Shown here: one piece after another, positions 9,197-17,920 of the stretch
Numbering within the stretch: position 1 is the first letter of the stretch
Layout of the letters: every line of letters starts with the position of its first letter
Source: Chara braunii
Taxonomy: Eukaryota; Streptophyta; Charophyceae; Charales; Characeae
Assembly: GCA_003427395.1 (NCBI GenBank)
Contig: BFEA01000725.1
Span: 250,818-271,515, forward strand
Direction: 5' to 3'
DNA: 20,698 bases
Notes under the pieces: model-generated
Seen by the model: the letters and a program-made list of their open reading frames with translations, nothing else
What the model was told of the DNA's origin: nothing
Databases searched by the model: none
Position numbers and translations under genes: made by a program

Positions 9197-9230
9197 TTAA
9201 AGTTTAAATATTCCTTAAAGTTTAAATATT
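9197..9230. repeat. Two 16-bp direct repeats
   Basis: TTAAAGTTTAAATATT occurs at 9197-9212 and 9215-9230, an 18-bp period. It is AT-rich and sits close to the left end of the insert, where transposons often have protein-binding repeats. No function is shown. Confidence 0.85.
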
Positions 9231-10267
9231 TCGCGCGAGGCGCGGATGAGTCTATGGTTTACGATTAGGCTGAATGGTCGACGAGAGAAGAGAGTGGGTG
9301 GACGCGCAGGTTGAGGCGCGCGTGATCCTTTTATTTTTGATTGATGATTATGAAAGTTGGCGTAGTTATCGACCAGATATTTATTTATTTATGATTAAAC
9401 TAGGATTAAAGAATATATTTTTGTTACTTGGTACGGTTAACCAAGACAGGCGCACGTGTGTGGAGATCGGCCTCGGCTAAGGTGCGATTTTCGTGTGGTA
9501 AATAGAGTGCGCAAGGGATAGAACACGCGCCCGACCTCCACATGGTAGAGGTGGGAGCTCGATGGGCGTAGAGAGTTGACGGCAAGGCATGGCCCTTCAT
9601 GACTTAGGGGTGTGCGGTGTCACATGTTGGCGACACAACAACCCCGAGTCCACTACCTTAATTTTCGCCTTTACTTGGTGATTGTGTTCAAGACCCGCAG
9701 TGAGGTTGACGGGTCTGGCTCAGTGGGTATACCATTGATCCGTTGGAATACAGACCGGTGCTTGATTCTTGATGAAGGGACCCGCCGTGGGGGCACCACC
9801 CACCAGCCTTGAGTCTGCCGTGAGAGGTTCGAGTGTGAGCATGCCCCGCTGGGACCCGTAAGTAGGTAAACTGGGCCCAGTTCAGTCGGTCAGGGGTACA
9901 AGGGGACGGGCCGGGCAGCGCTGCGCAGCAACAGCCTGAGCGGTAGCGCAGCGGGTGACGGACACTAGGATAGCAAGGTGAGGCAGGGAGTGATAGGCGG
10001 AGGGCGAGGAGTGTAAGCCGGGGCAGCGGGCGGAGCCTGGCAGTGTAGGAGGAAGCGACGAACAGGCTGGCCGACAAGGAGATCCGCGGGAAGTTAGACG
10101 GACAACGAAGCCAACGAGAAAACAGCAATGAATCGAGTGAGCAGAGTTAAGTGTGAGAGTGGTAGGGGGAAAATAGAATGTGAGTGAACCTAGACGTGAA
10201 GACAGGCGCGGTGCATATGAGACAGAGATGGCGGAGAGAGGAGTCAGGCGCGGGCAAGGAGACGTGG
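9231..10267. other. Insert, left non-coding part
   Basis: About 1 kb of moderately GC-rich sequence with no supported gene. A 146-codon frame on the minus strand (10128-9688) has no recognisable domain and a Ser/Pro/Arg-rich composition typical of chance frames. Small hairpins are visible, such as CTCCAC with GTGGGAG around 9537-9562 and GTGTC with GACAC around 9617-9637. Confidence 0.5.
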
Positions 10268-10500
10268 CTCTCTCGATTCTGAGCGGAATCGAGAGAGAAA
10301 AGATGCGATTCCGGGGTTTTCACCCCCGACGAATCGAATCGTAATGAAGGATTTAGTGGTAGATTAAGAGAATAGGAGGTTAGTGAAGAAAAGGTGTGCG
10401 TGGAGATAGCGATGGAATTAGAGAAGATGGAGGGGAAAAAGCGTATCTCATCCGATAGTGGACGGATTCGGGCCAGGGAGGTCTCGAATCGGATGTTTTC
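10268..10500. repeat. Hairpin cluster built on GATTC/GAATC words
   Basis: Three inverted repeats follow each other. First, CTCTCTCGATTC (10268-10279) pairs perfectly with GAATCGAGAGAG (10286-10297) across 6 bases. Second, CGATTCCGGGG (about 10306-10316) pairs with CCCCG and GAATCG (about 10324-10336), with a 2-base bulge. Third, CATCCGAT (about 10450) pairs with ATCGGATG (about 10489), enclosing GATTCG with CGAATC. The repeated core suggests duplication of one structured unit. Confidence 0.7.
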
Positions 10501-11599
10501 GGTTACGGCGATTTGATTGGTAAGGTTAGTTTGACCAATAGATTAGTAAAATTAGAGTTAGTAGAGAAAGTAGGTGCGCGGAGAGATGGTGGAGAAGGAA
10601 GGGAATGGAGAATGAAAGTGAGATAAGTCGGCCATTTCTTGACCGTTTATAGCGATTCAAGATGTTGAATAGGGGGTTTGGAACAAGGCGAACGCGATGG
10701 TGAAGTCGGAACGGCGAATGGTGAAATGTAGTGGGAGATAGGATAAAATGTGGCTGCATGGAGAGTGTCGAGGAGAGTGGAAATGGCGGGTGAAAGTTAG
10801 TCGGTTTGACTAGTTGCTCAGGAGGGATCAAGTGAGGGGAGTGGTATTTTGGGGTTCTGATGACGGACGAATCGGTGGTAAGCCCGGATTTTAGGATCGG
10901 TGGGTGAGGTTAGTGTGGCAGGTATTAGAGGCTGCGCCCGGGGGAGAGTTTCGGGAAAGAACTGTATCTGTCCGCGTATAGGGGAAGGTTCANTCCCGTT
11001 TTTCCTATGTTAGAAGGAGCGGACTGTGGCCTATCGTGATGTGCTTCAGCCCAGTACTACAACCACTTCCGTTGAGATCGCCGTGATTGAGGATTACTCG
11101 CCATCGAGAACGTGCTCGCTTTGCTATTGCTGACTTCTGACCAAGTTCGGCATCAGCGTTTTCGACGCTCACCTATGCGTGGGAATGCGGAATGATCATC
11201 GAGGTCGGCAATCCGGGCTTGGCCAGGTGAACTTGTTGCTCCTGACTATAGTACGCCTGCCTGGTGGTGTTGATCTTGGCATTGGGATTTGGTCATCATG
11301 GACCACGGTGGGGGTCATCGTGATCACCACCAGTGCCGTACTTTCAATTCTTACTGTGACTGTAGCTCAGGCTCTTCGTCTTAGTTATGACTGTGGCCCG
11401 TATCAATAACGCTTGGATGTACAAAGCCATATAGGCGGTCTGATACATCTGGGAGAAGGGAAGAGGAGTCGAGGCACGTACCTGGTTCTTACGGCGGTCT
11501 ACCGGGATGGTAGCCTGTGACCTGGGTGTTCTGCGGTATTGTTAGCTTGCAGAATCGACATCTGCAGGCGGTGCGACTTCTATGGTTGGGGGTAACTCC
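10501..11599. other. Insert, central non-coding part
   Basis: About 1.1 kb with no supported gene. It contains one undetermined base (n at 10993), a sign of draft assembly. Short frames on both strands carry no recognised domain. Confidence 0.45.
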
Positions 11600-11860
11600 G
11601 TGAAGGAAGGTTGTTGTTGTTATTGTTGTTGCCGCTGACTGCTGTTGAGTATTGCCGGCTGCTACTAACTGTTGTTGGTTGCTGCTGGCCACAACTGTGT
11701 ATTGCAGTTGTCGCCATGGTTGACTGTGCGGGAGCCATTGCCTGTTGTTGGTTGCCGCGTACTGCGCGCATACTGCTGCTGCTGTCTGCTGCGTCTCGAC
11801 ACGGACTACCGCTGCTACTGGCTACCACATATTGTGCACAAGCTGCATACTGCTGCTGAC
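11600..11860. repeat. Imperfect CTG/TTG low-complexity tract
   Basis: Irregular TTG, CTG and GCTG triplets dominate, giving Leu/Cys-rich frames on the plus strand and Gln/Asn/Thr/Ser-rich frames on the minus strand (for example QQQ and NNNNNN runs). Open frames here are a product of triplet repetition and there is no domain to support a gene. Confidence 0.8.
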
Positions 11861-12546
11861 TGTTACAGACTGCTATGCGGCGACGATTGGGTTGAGGCGA
11901 GGTGGTGAGACTCGGAGAGGTGACTAGACTTTACAAGCAGGGGGTTAGTGCTGCGGATTGGGAAGTCGTCGGGTGATTGATTTCGACAGTTTGACTTCAG
12001 AAGATGGCCAAGCTGCTACTATTTGGCCATCATTGCGGGGCCCTCAGGCAAGTGAAGGTATCAAGGCCCTCTCCTGAGAGTTGAGTTTGTCCCTCTCTTG
12101 TGTCTCGAGCGTCTGAAACCCCTTATCTTCTGCCCTTCTTACTCTAAGTCTAGTCTCGATCTGAGAGGAAAGCGGCAGGCGGGATTGCAACCCGTAGGAC
12201 CGCAGCAAGACTCTGTGGGGAGTCAGCCCACCGATTGTGGGAGCTCTGTCGGAACTCAGGAGGAGTTCTGGAGGCAGGGAACTGAGAGGTAACTATTGCT
12301 TTCCCTCTATAAACCCAGTTATAGCCCCTATCTGTATTCCTTGCTATGTTTTGACTGAGTATGTTGCCTGTCTCCCTATTTTGACTTTCAGTTTGCATTT
12401 TAGGACGCAATCCAGACTAAGTAAAGGAATGTGTGTGTGAAATCAGTTTCAACTTTGTTGTTTGACTGAAAGCAGATTGTGGGGTTGCATCTGGGGGAAG
12501 GCTGGGAGGAGGGCAGTATTGTCTGAGTTTGACTGGGTCAACCAAG
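11861..12546. other. Insert, non-coding part before the hairpin arrays
   Basis: About 690 bp without a recognised gene, repeat or motif that I can defend. Frames are short and overlap on both strands. Confidence 0.4.
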
Positions 12547-13213
12547 GCTGGGCCAGTTCCATAAGTTTGGGAAGGCTTAGTGTTATGTTTATTTTTCGAT
12601 TGTGTGGAGAGCCAGTCAAATCCATAAGTTTGGGTAGTCTGGATGCTCTGACTTGCGAGGGTTGCTTGTGGTTGACTTTTCAAGAGCCAGTAAAATCCAT
12701 AAGTTTGGGTAGTCTGACGACCTTGTTTGCTTTGGGTTTCTGTTAGTTTCTTTTTGCTTTGGCTTTAAGAGAATGAACCAGGCAAAGGACCAGACAAGTT
12801 CCATAAGTTTTGGTGGTCTTGGTCCAATGCCATGCACATGCTGGAACCAAAAGGATATAATTTGGCTATACTTTACTATTATTCTATCTATGAACAGGCT
12901 AGTCAGACAGGGTTCCATAAGTTTGGGTGGTCTGACTATAACCTATCACCAACTGAAGAGAGTACTAATTAAGAATAAACTTGTGGCACGAAGGGGCAGA
13001 CTAAGTCTTGAGCTAAAGATGATCGGCTCAGTTATATGCTCGCTCAAAAGACTAAATGCAGATAATTATATAAATTCTGGATATTTAAACAGTTCAGGGT
13101 GACTAGGGTGACCTAGTCATATGCTCAAAAAAGAGAAAAGTTGTTGTGCCCTGTGTTTGTGTATACTTCATGGCTGAGCTAGACATGTTCCATAAGTTTG
13201 GGTGGTCTAGCTT
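12547..13213 (+). repeat. Array of six hairpins with a conserved loop (motif 1)
   Basis: The core CCATAAGTTTGGG recurs six times, each time between bases that pair. Stems (left, right): 12547-12554 with 12574-12581 (GCTGGGCC/GGCTTAGT, several G-U); 12612-12617 with 12637-12642 (CCAGTC/GTCTGG, one mismatch); 12681-12684 with 12722-12725 plus an inner CAG/CTG (weak copy); 12787-12795 with 12816-12825 (GGACCAGAC/GTCTTGGTCC, one bulge); 12900-12908 with 12930-12938 (TAGTCAGAC/GTCTGACTA, perfect); 13176-13184 with 13205-13213 (GAGCTAGAC/GTCTAGCTT, one G-U). The loop of about 19-21 bases is constant while stems differ yet stay complementary, and the G-U pairs suit RNA from the plus strand. Function unknown. 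Confidence 0.85.
13100..13119 (+). repeat. Perfect hairpin with a GTGA loop
   Basis: TGACTAGG (13100-13107), loop GTGA, CCTAGTCA (13112-13119). The RNA would have a GNRA-type tetraloop. It lies between copies 5 and 6 of the motif 1 array and is followed by TATGCTC, a word that also follows a weaker TGAGC/GCTCA hairpin at 13009-13030. Confidence 0.75.
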
Positions 13214-13509
13214 TATGCCCTGTGTAAGCTGGGGGTAACGGGATAAATCATTGAAAGACTACTAACTATTGTTTGTCCAGATTGACCTGGGGATGGTGAG
13301 AGTACTTACCTTTGTGGCTTGGCCTGCATGTGACTGAGTGAGGCTACTACTTAGTTTGAGTTTCAGGTTGATAGGTAGTTGCTCTAGTTGCTCGCCACGT
13401 GCTAGAGCCATAGGAGTTAGTTTCAATTCCTACATTTTTTGAGCTAAGTTTTTTTCTTAGGTCAATTTCTGCATTTTTCTGGGATCTTTTGTTATACTTG
13501 GCCTTGTAT

Positions 13510-13881
13510 AAATCTTGGTAAGCCACTTTCTCTACGGGAAGCGCTGCCGAAATTTCTACAAAACCAAGGAGTTAGTCCGAGTTTGTTTTTTTCAGGGTCC
13601 AGCTTTTATGACTTTTTGGATTAGTAAAAATTTGGAACACTTCCTTTTCTAAAGGGAGTGTTGCCCCAAATTTTTGCTAATTCAGGGAGTTAGACAAAAT
13701 TGAGCTTTGGAAAGGTAAAGGCTATTTGTGTTTTCATATTTAGGCTGATATAAATTTTGGAAAGACACTTTTCCTACGGGAAGCGCTGCCAAAATTTTCT
13801 TAGTTTAAATGAGTTAGATTATATTTTGACAGGTGGCAATTCTGGAAAATCCACTCTGTACAGAGGAGATTCTGCCAGGGT
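13510..13881 (+). repeat. Array of four two-part hairpins (motif 2)
   Basis: Four copies each have an outer stem ending in GG/CC, a short asymmetric internal loop and an inner stem. Copy a (13510-13555): AAATCTTGG/CCGAAATTT with inner CTTTC/GGAAG. Copy b (13626-13675): AAAAATTTGG/CCAAATTTTT, perfect, with inner AACACTTCC/GGGAGTGTT. Copy c (13752-13797): AAATTTTGG/CCAAAATTT, perfect, with inner CTTTTC/GGGAAG. Copy d (13839-13881): ATTCTGG/CCAGGGT with inner AATC/GATT and palindrome CTCTGTACAGAG. Copies a and c share TACGGGAAGCGCTGCC. The first three copies are followed by GAGTTAG. Paired positions change together, as expected of a selected or recently folded RNA. Function unknown. Confidence 0.82.
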
Positions 13882-15611
13882 CTACCTTTCTTTTGACACT
13901 TATTTGGAGGTAGACTTAGGCTTAGGTAATTAAGATGATTTGAGTGAGATCGTGATATGGGAACTATTCTCCATGGCCTTATAGACTTAGCTTGGGGATT
14001 GACATGTCTTGTGTTACAGGTATTCTTGATCATTTGATTCAGGATTTGGGCTTAGATTCAGCTTGATCCTATAAGGATCATCTTCTATTATCACTGATAA
14101 CAGGTCGGTTGCCGATTCGTCGGTTTACGACTCAACTCCAATCCACTCTTGCCACTCAACCTAAAGACTTTAGCCTTGTGATTTGAATTGTTTTGTTGTG
14201 TTTTCACTCGGACTTTATTTTGAATGACCATTTAAAGAAAAACACTGAGCATTTTATTTTGAGGAGTTGCACAAGAGTGAGGCTTGTATGGCTAAAAGCA
14301 AGGGGTGTGAGTGCAAAGAATGGTTGAAGTTGACCCCGTGTAGTGCATGAACTTTTTGGTTGGATCTTTGATGTGATTGCATGTATGTTTGGTGATTCGG
14401 ACTTTGGATTTGACTGCTTCGTTCACATGCATATGTATATGGCTGAGAGGAGGCCCACTGTGACTGTGAGAAGTGATCGTCCTATATTAATAACCCTTAT
14501 TTACATATGTATATACTTATGACTTGAGTGTTTCGCGTGGCTTACTGGGACCACGCGTAAGGGTTAAACAAATCGTGTGGTTGAGAGAAGAGGGAGATCC
14601 CCTGTTATCCTTCGTTTTTTAAATTTCTATGGTTGGACGTCGTAGTCCGTGACAACTGTCCAAGTCAAAACCCTTGACTTCTCCCCAGACCCTAGATGAT
14701 GGAGCTGGTCTCCAGGGCCATAAGAGACGATCGCCACCACAGGTATGAACCTGTGTACCACCCACTCTCCGCAGGGTGCAGAAGAGGGTGTGGTTCTCAA
14801 CCGCACTTGGTGGTTGTCCAGCGTCGAAAGATTAACCCTCAAGGCGCGTGTCAGCCGACACTTGAGTGTCGAATGCGACCCTCGGGATTAACGAGGACCG
14901 CATGAGTATGGGTACTGCATAGTACGCCATCATTGCGATCGTTTGTGTACGTATGCATTGCGAGTCGATATGAGTTAGCCCTGCGCCCGCGCGGTTTATA
15001 CTGAGTCTTGCGCACAACGCCTATGTGATTTCCGCGTCAGAAAGTTATGGGATGGCTACTAAGGGACTAAGAGTGTTGTCGCGTTGTTTGTTTTATGACA
15101 TTCTGTATTTGTATATGTACGTGCGTATGTGTGTGTGTTTTTGTTTTTATGTGCTTAGAGTGGTGTGCGCGTGGTGTGTGGGATGCGTCCTAGTCGACCG
15201 ACAACGGGTAGCGCTTGGGACTTCAGCCCCCCAAGATGCAGATTCGTGTGCGGGTTCGATAGAGGCGTGATACCGCGCGTACCCCCTATGCTACAGCGAA
15301 CGAGAAATACCCTCGGCTGGTCCACCTCTGCGATTGCAGCTGATCAACTTTCGTACTGTGGACTGGTAGCTCGACGGGGATACGCCTACCGAAGGGAGGT
15401 GACAACTCCCGTAAGGTGGAGGTAAGTCGTGCCTCGCGTAGGCCCTGTCCTGTCGTAGAGGCTTGCGAGAGGTATGGCTGGCGCATTCGGCCGGAGCGGC
15501 TTGCGGAAGCTCCATGTATATTCGCGACGAGGATTTAGACCAACTCCTGCGTGACGCGGTCGGGAGGGTCCCGCGCTGCCCTTGTGCAATGCCGGACCGA
15601 TGCGCTCGACA
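13882..15611. other. Insert, right non-coding part
   Basis: About 1.7 kb to the right end of the insert. No gene is supported: frames are short and overlap on both strands. A TG-rich stretch lies near 15110-15150. The minus-strand open frame that enters from the Ty3 piece at 15743 loses all similarity at 15611, which marks the edge of the insert. Confidence 0.5.
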
Positions 15612-15615
15612 ACGC
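15612..15615. repeat. Target-site duplication, right copy (ACGC)
   Basis: This is the second copy of the 4-bp word found at 9125-9128. It lies just outside the final CGACA of the insert and within an Arg codon of the Ty3 RNase H frame. Confidence 0.8.
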
Positions 15616-15878
15616 AAGTCGTCACCATCATCTTGTTGTAGGACCGCGCCAATTCTGTATTGGATCGCATCTGTAGTGACTACGAATGTGAGTTTGGGAT
15701 CCACAATGTGGAGCACAGGATGACTCACCAACGCCTCTTTCAAGGTTTGAAAGGCTGTATCACATGCTTCATCTCATGTGTAAGATACCTTTTTGCTTGT
15801 TCGTTTGGACAATGGGCGAGCAATGATAGAAAATTTGAGCACAAACTTTCGATAGTATGATGCGGGGCCAAAAAAAAA
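15612..15878 (-). pseudogene. Ty3 relic: RT connection and N-terminal RNase H
   Basis: The piece from 15878 reads FFFGPASYYRKFVLKFSIIARPL, the 'SFLGLASYYRKFI..FS.IA.PL' part that follows the RT thumb. After a frameshift near 15776-15743 it continues with EALVSHPVLHIVDP, FVVTTDAIQYRIGAVLQQDD and ends DDLR at 15612. The Asp in TTDA is the first RNase H catalytic acid. The domain is then cut by the 6.5-kb insert. On its other side the first codons (about 15870-15878) run into a T-stretch at the edge of the low-complexity block. Confidence 0.87.
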
Positions 15879-16136
15879 ACGCAGTTCATAGCAGGGATGG
15901 GCCGGCAACCGGCCAGTTGAGCTGGCCCGGTCCAACCGGGGCCGGACCAAGCCAGGGCGGGTCAACCGGCAAACCTGATGGCCCCAAAAAACGATCATTT
16001 TTTTTTATTTTCTTTTTTTACGGGATCCGACTACGCTTGCCAACATCTGTTGGATTCCGCAATAAAACACTGAATGTTGGAAACAATTTTTTGAGGGCGT
16101 GCCGGGAGGGGGGGGAATGAAATAAATAAATAAATA
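15869..16136. other. A-run and GC-rich palindromic block at the start of the RT insert
   Basis: It opens with an A-run (15870-15879), then a GC-rich part with perfect GGCCGG (15900-15905), CAA, CCGGCC (15909-15914) and a second set, GGCCCGG/CCGGGGCC and GGTCC/GGACC (15923-15957). A T-rich part follows (15998-16019), then CCAACAT (about 16039) paired with ATGTTGG (about 16074), and an AAAT tetranucleotide run (about 16118-16136). No gene is seen. The GC-rich piece may be a SINE-like or simple palindromic repeat. Confidence 0.55.
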
Positions 16137-17262
16137 ATGGCTACGACTAACGGAGGAGGAGGAGAAGAGGAGGAGGAGGAGGAGGAGGGAGAAGAAGAAG
16201 AAGATGACGAAGAAGAGGGAGGAAAAGAACAAGAGGAGGAGGAGGAGGAGGAAGAAGAAGAAAATGACGAAGAAGAGGGGAGAGAAGAAGAGGAGGAGGA
16301 GGAGGGAGAAGAAGAAGAAGAACGCAAGTGAGTTAAAGGCTTGAAGCAGCAACGAAAAAAAAGAAGAAAATTTTTTAAGGCTATGGCTAATGGAGGAGGA
16401 AAAAAAGAAGAAGAGGAGTAGGAGGAGGGAGAAGAAGTAGAAGATAACGAAGAAGATGGAGGAGAAGAACAAGCGGAGGAGGAGGAGGAGGAAGAAAATG
16501 ACGAAGAAGAGGGGAGAGAAGAAGAGTAGCAGTAGGAGGAGGGAGAAGAAGAAGAAGAACGCAAGGGAGTTGAAGGCTTGAAGTAGCAACGGAAAATAAA
16601 AATAAAAAATTAACAACTATGGCTAACGGAGGACGAGGAGAAGAAGAGGAGGAGGAGGAGGGGGGAGAAGAAGAAGAAGATGGCGAAGAAGAGGGGAGAG
16701 AAGAAGAGTAGTAGGAGGAGGAGGGAGAAGAAGAAGAAGAAGAACGCAATGGAGTTGAAGGCTTGAAGCAGCAACGAAAAAAAATAAAAAATAACGGCTA
16801 TGGCTAACGGAGGAGGAGGAGAAGAAGATGAGGAGGAGGAGGAGGAGGAAGGAGAAGAAGAAGAAGATGACGAAGAAGACAGAGGAGAAGAAAAAGAGGA
16901 GGAGGAGGAAGAAGAAAATGACGAAGAAGAGGGGAGAGAAGAAGAGGAGGAGGAGGAGGAGGAGGAGGAGGAAGAAGAAGAAGAAGAAGATGACGAAGAA
17001 GAGGGAGGAGATGAAGAAGAGGAGGAGGAGGAGGGGGAGGAGGAGGAGGAGGAGGAGGAAGAAGAAGAAGAAGAAGAACGCAAGCCGATGGCTAAGAGAG
17101 GAGGACTAGAAGAGGAGGAGGAGGAGGTAGAAGAAGAAGAAGATGAAGAAGCGGAGGACGGCTATGGCTAACGGGCGAGGAGAGTGACCACAGTGAAGAA
17201 GAAGAAGAAGAAGAAGAAGAAGAAGAAGAAGGAGAAGAAGAAGAAGAAGAAGAAACAAACCT
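16137..17262. repeat. Purine-only GGA/GAA array with a repeated unit boundary
   Basis: Almost only G and A on the plus strand. It is not a plain microsatellite: an ATGGCTAACGGAGG-type word recurs near 16137, 16383, 16619, 16800, 17087 and 17165. The first ones are preceded by a shared linker (GAACGCAAG, GAGTTGAAGGCTTGAAGCAG, then an A-rich stretch), giving units of about 180-290 bp. Plus-strand frames start at these ATGs and are nearly all Glu with some Asp and Gly; minus-strand frames are Ser/Leu-rich. I read these frames as by-products of the repeat. Long purine tracts can form triplex DNA. Confidence 0.88.
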
Positions 17263-17443
17263 GGGGGAGTAATGAAGTGGCTCGTCGGCGGGGGGTGCGA
17301 TGGCATGGCTGGCTGGCGGAGGCGATGATGGCGATGATGCACCCTGCGGAGAACTACCTACGATGGCGCGGCTGCGCCGAGTGATGGCGCGGCTGGCTGG
17401 CGGTGACGACAATGGCACGGCTGGCTGTCCGAGGCGATGAGGA
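17263..17443. repeat. GC-rich imperfect repeat next to the RT break
   Basis: Imperfect copies of GATGGCRYGGCTGGCTGGCGG and GAGGCGATGA lie at about 17299-17327, 17361-17402 and 17411-17440. The last GAGGCGATGA touches the point (about 17440) where the Ty3 RT frame loses similarity. It probably belongs to the same block that replaced part of RT. Confidence 0.6.
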
Positions 17444-17920
17444 TGGTGAACACTTCCTTAAGGTGCTTCGTGTGTTTCTCAATCGACTTGCCGAAAATCA
17501 GAATGTCATCAAGATATACAACCACAAATCGACCAATTTGTTCGTGGATGAATTTGTTCATAAGACATTGAAAGGTGGTCGGTGCGTTCGTGAGACCGAA
17601 GGCCATTACGGTGAATTCGTAAAGCCCATCGCGAGTTTTGAACGCAGTCTTGTGCTGGTTTGCGGGCTCGACTTCAATCTGGTGGTACCCAAACTTGAGG
17701 CCGATCTTGGAGAAGACCTTGCACCCACTTGCAACATCAAGCAGATCATCTATGCGTGGTGATGGGTACACATTCTTCCTTGTGATGCGGTTAAGGCTTT
17801 GGTAATCAATACACATTCGGAGCTTGCCCCCTTTCTTTGGGACAGCCGGTGCACCGAATTCAGTTTTGCTTGGCTTGATCCACCCTTAGTCAATCATCTC
17901 ATCAATTTGCTGTCGGAGTT
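17440..17920 (-). pseudogene. Ty3 relic: reverse transcriptase palm and fingers
   Basis: From about 17920: LEELRQQIDEMID, one in-frame stop, then GWIKPSKTEFGAPAVPKKGG, LRMCIDYQSLNRIT, YPSPRIDDLLD, GYHQIEVEP, KTAFKTRDGLYEFTVMAFGL, TNAPTTFQCLMN and the catalytic YLDDILIF (YLDD codons at 17516-17505). The first catalytic Asp region is altered (FSKIGLKFGYHQI where relatives have FSKIDLRSGYHQI). The frame then reads SIEKHTKHLKEVF and loses similarity at about 17443. Roughly 60 codons expected before the connection piece at 15878 are absent. RT would copy the element RNA to DNA; this copy is dead. Confidence 0.92.

Larger units (their letters stand above)
9129..15611 (+). mobile_element. 6,483-bp non-coding insert with TGTC...GACA ends, unclassified
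   Basis: The insert begins TGTCAGTGCG and ends GCGCTCGACA. Its ends form a short imperfect inverted repeat (TGTCAGTGCGAAT against TGTCGAGCGCAT) and it is flanked by a 4-bp duplication. I looked for an LTR pair by searching the first 3 kb for the final bases and the last 1.5 kb for the first bases, and found none. No transposase, RT, integrase or rolling-circle protein is recognisable on either strand; the longest open frames are 150 codons or fewer. It holds many hairpins whose stems allow G-U pairs, mostly legible on the plus strand. Possible natures are a non-autonomous DNA transposon with 4-bp target duplication, a very long solo LTR, or a non-autonomous LTR element whose repeats have decayed. 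Orientation is arbitrary. Confidence 0.75.

Noticed and set aside
9688-10128. 146-codon minus-strand frame in the insert
   Set aside because: Ser/Pro/Arg-rich, no recognisable domain, typical of a chance frame in GC-rich DNA.
11489-11859. Gln/Asn-rich or Leu/Cys-rich proteins on either strand
   Set aside because: These are translation of an imperfect CTG/TTG tract; no conserved domain is seen.
9820-15270. tRNA genes suggested by GGTTCGA-like B-box words (about 9827 and 15255)
   Set aside because: No acceptor stem, anticodon arm or A-box at the right distance could be found.
9129-15611. Helitron (hairpin near one end, CTGA word)
   Set aside because: A 4-bp flanking duplication and matching TGTC/GACA ends fit better, and no A/T insertion point without duplication is seen.
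14849-15611. A 763-bp 3' LTR starting TGTCAG and ending CGACA
   Set aside because: Beyond TGTCAG, the sequence at 14849 does not match the left end at 9129, and no 5' partner with the same end was found.
16005-17171. Long Ser/Leu-rich (minus) and Glu-rich (plus) open frames of 120-200 codons
   Set aside because: They arise because triplet GGA/GAA repeats lack stops in several frames. Composition is extreme, there is no domain, and frames on both strands overlap.
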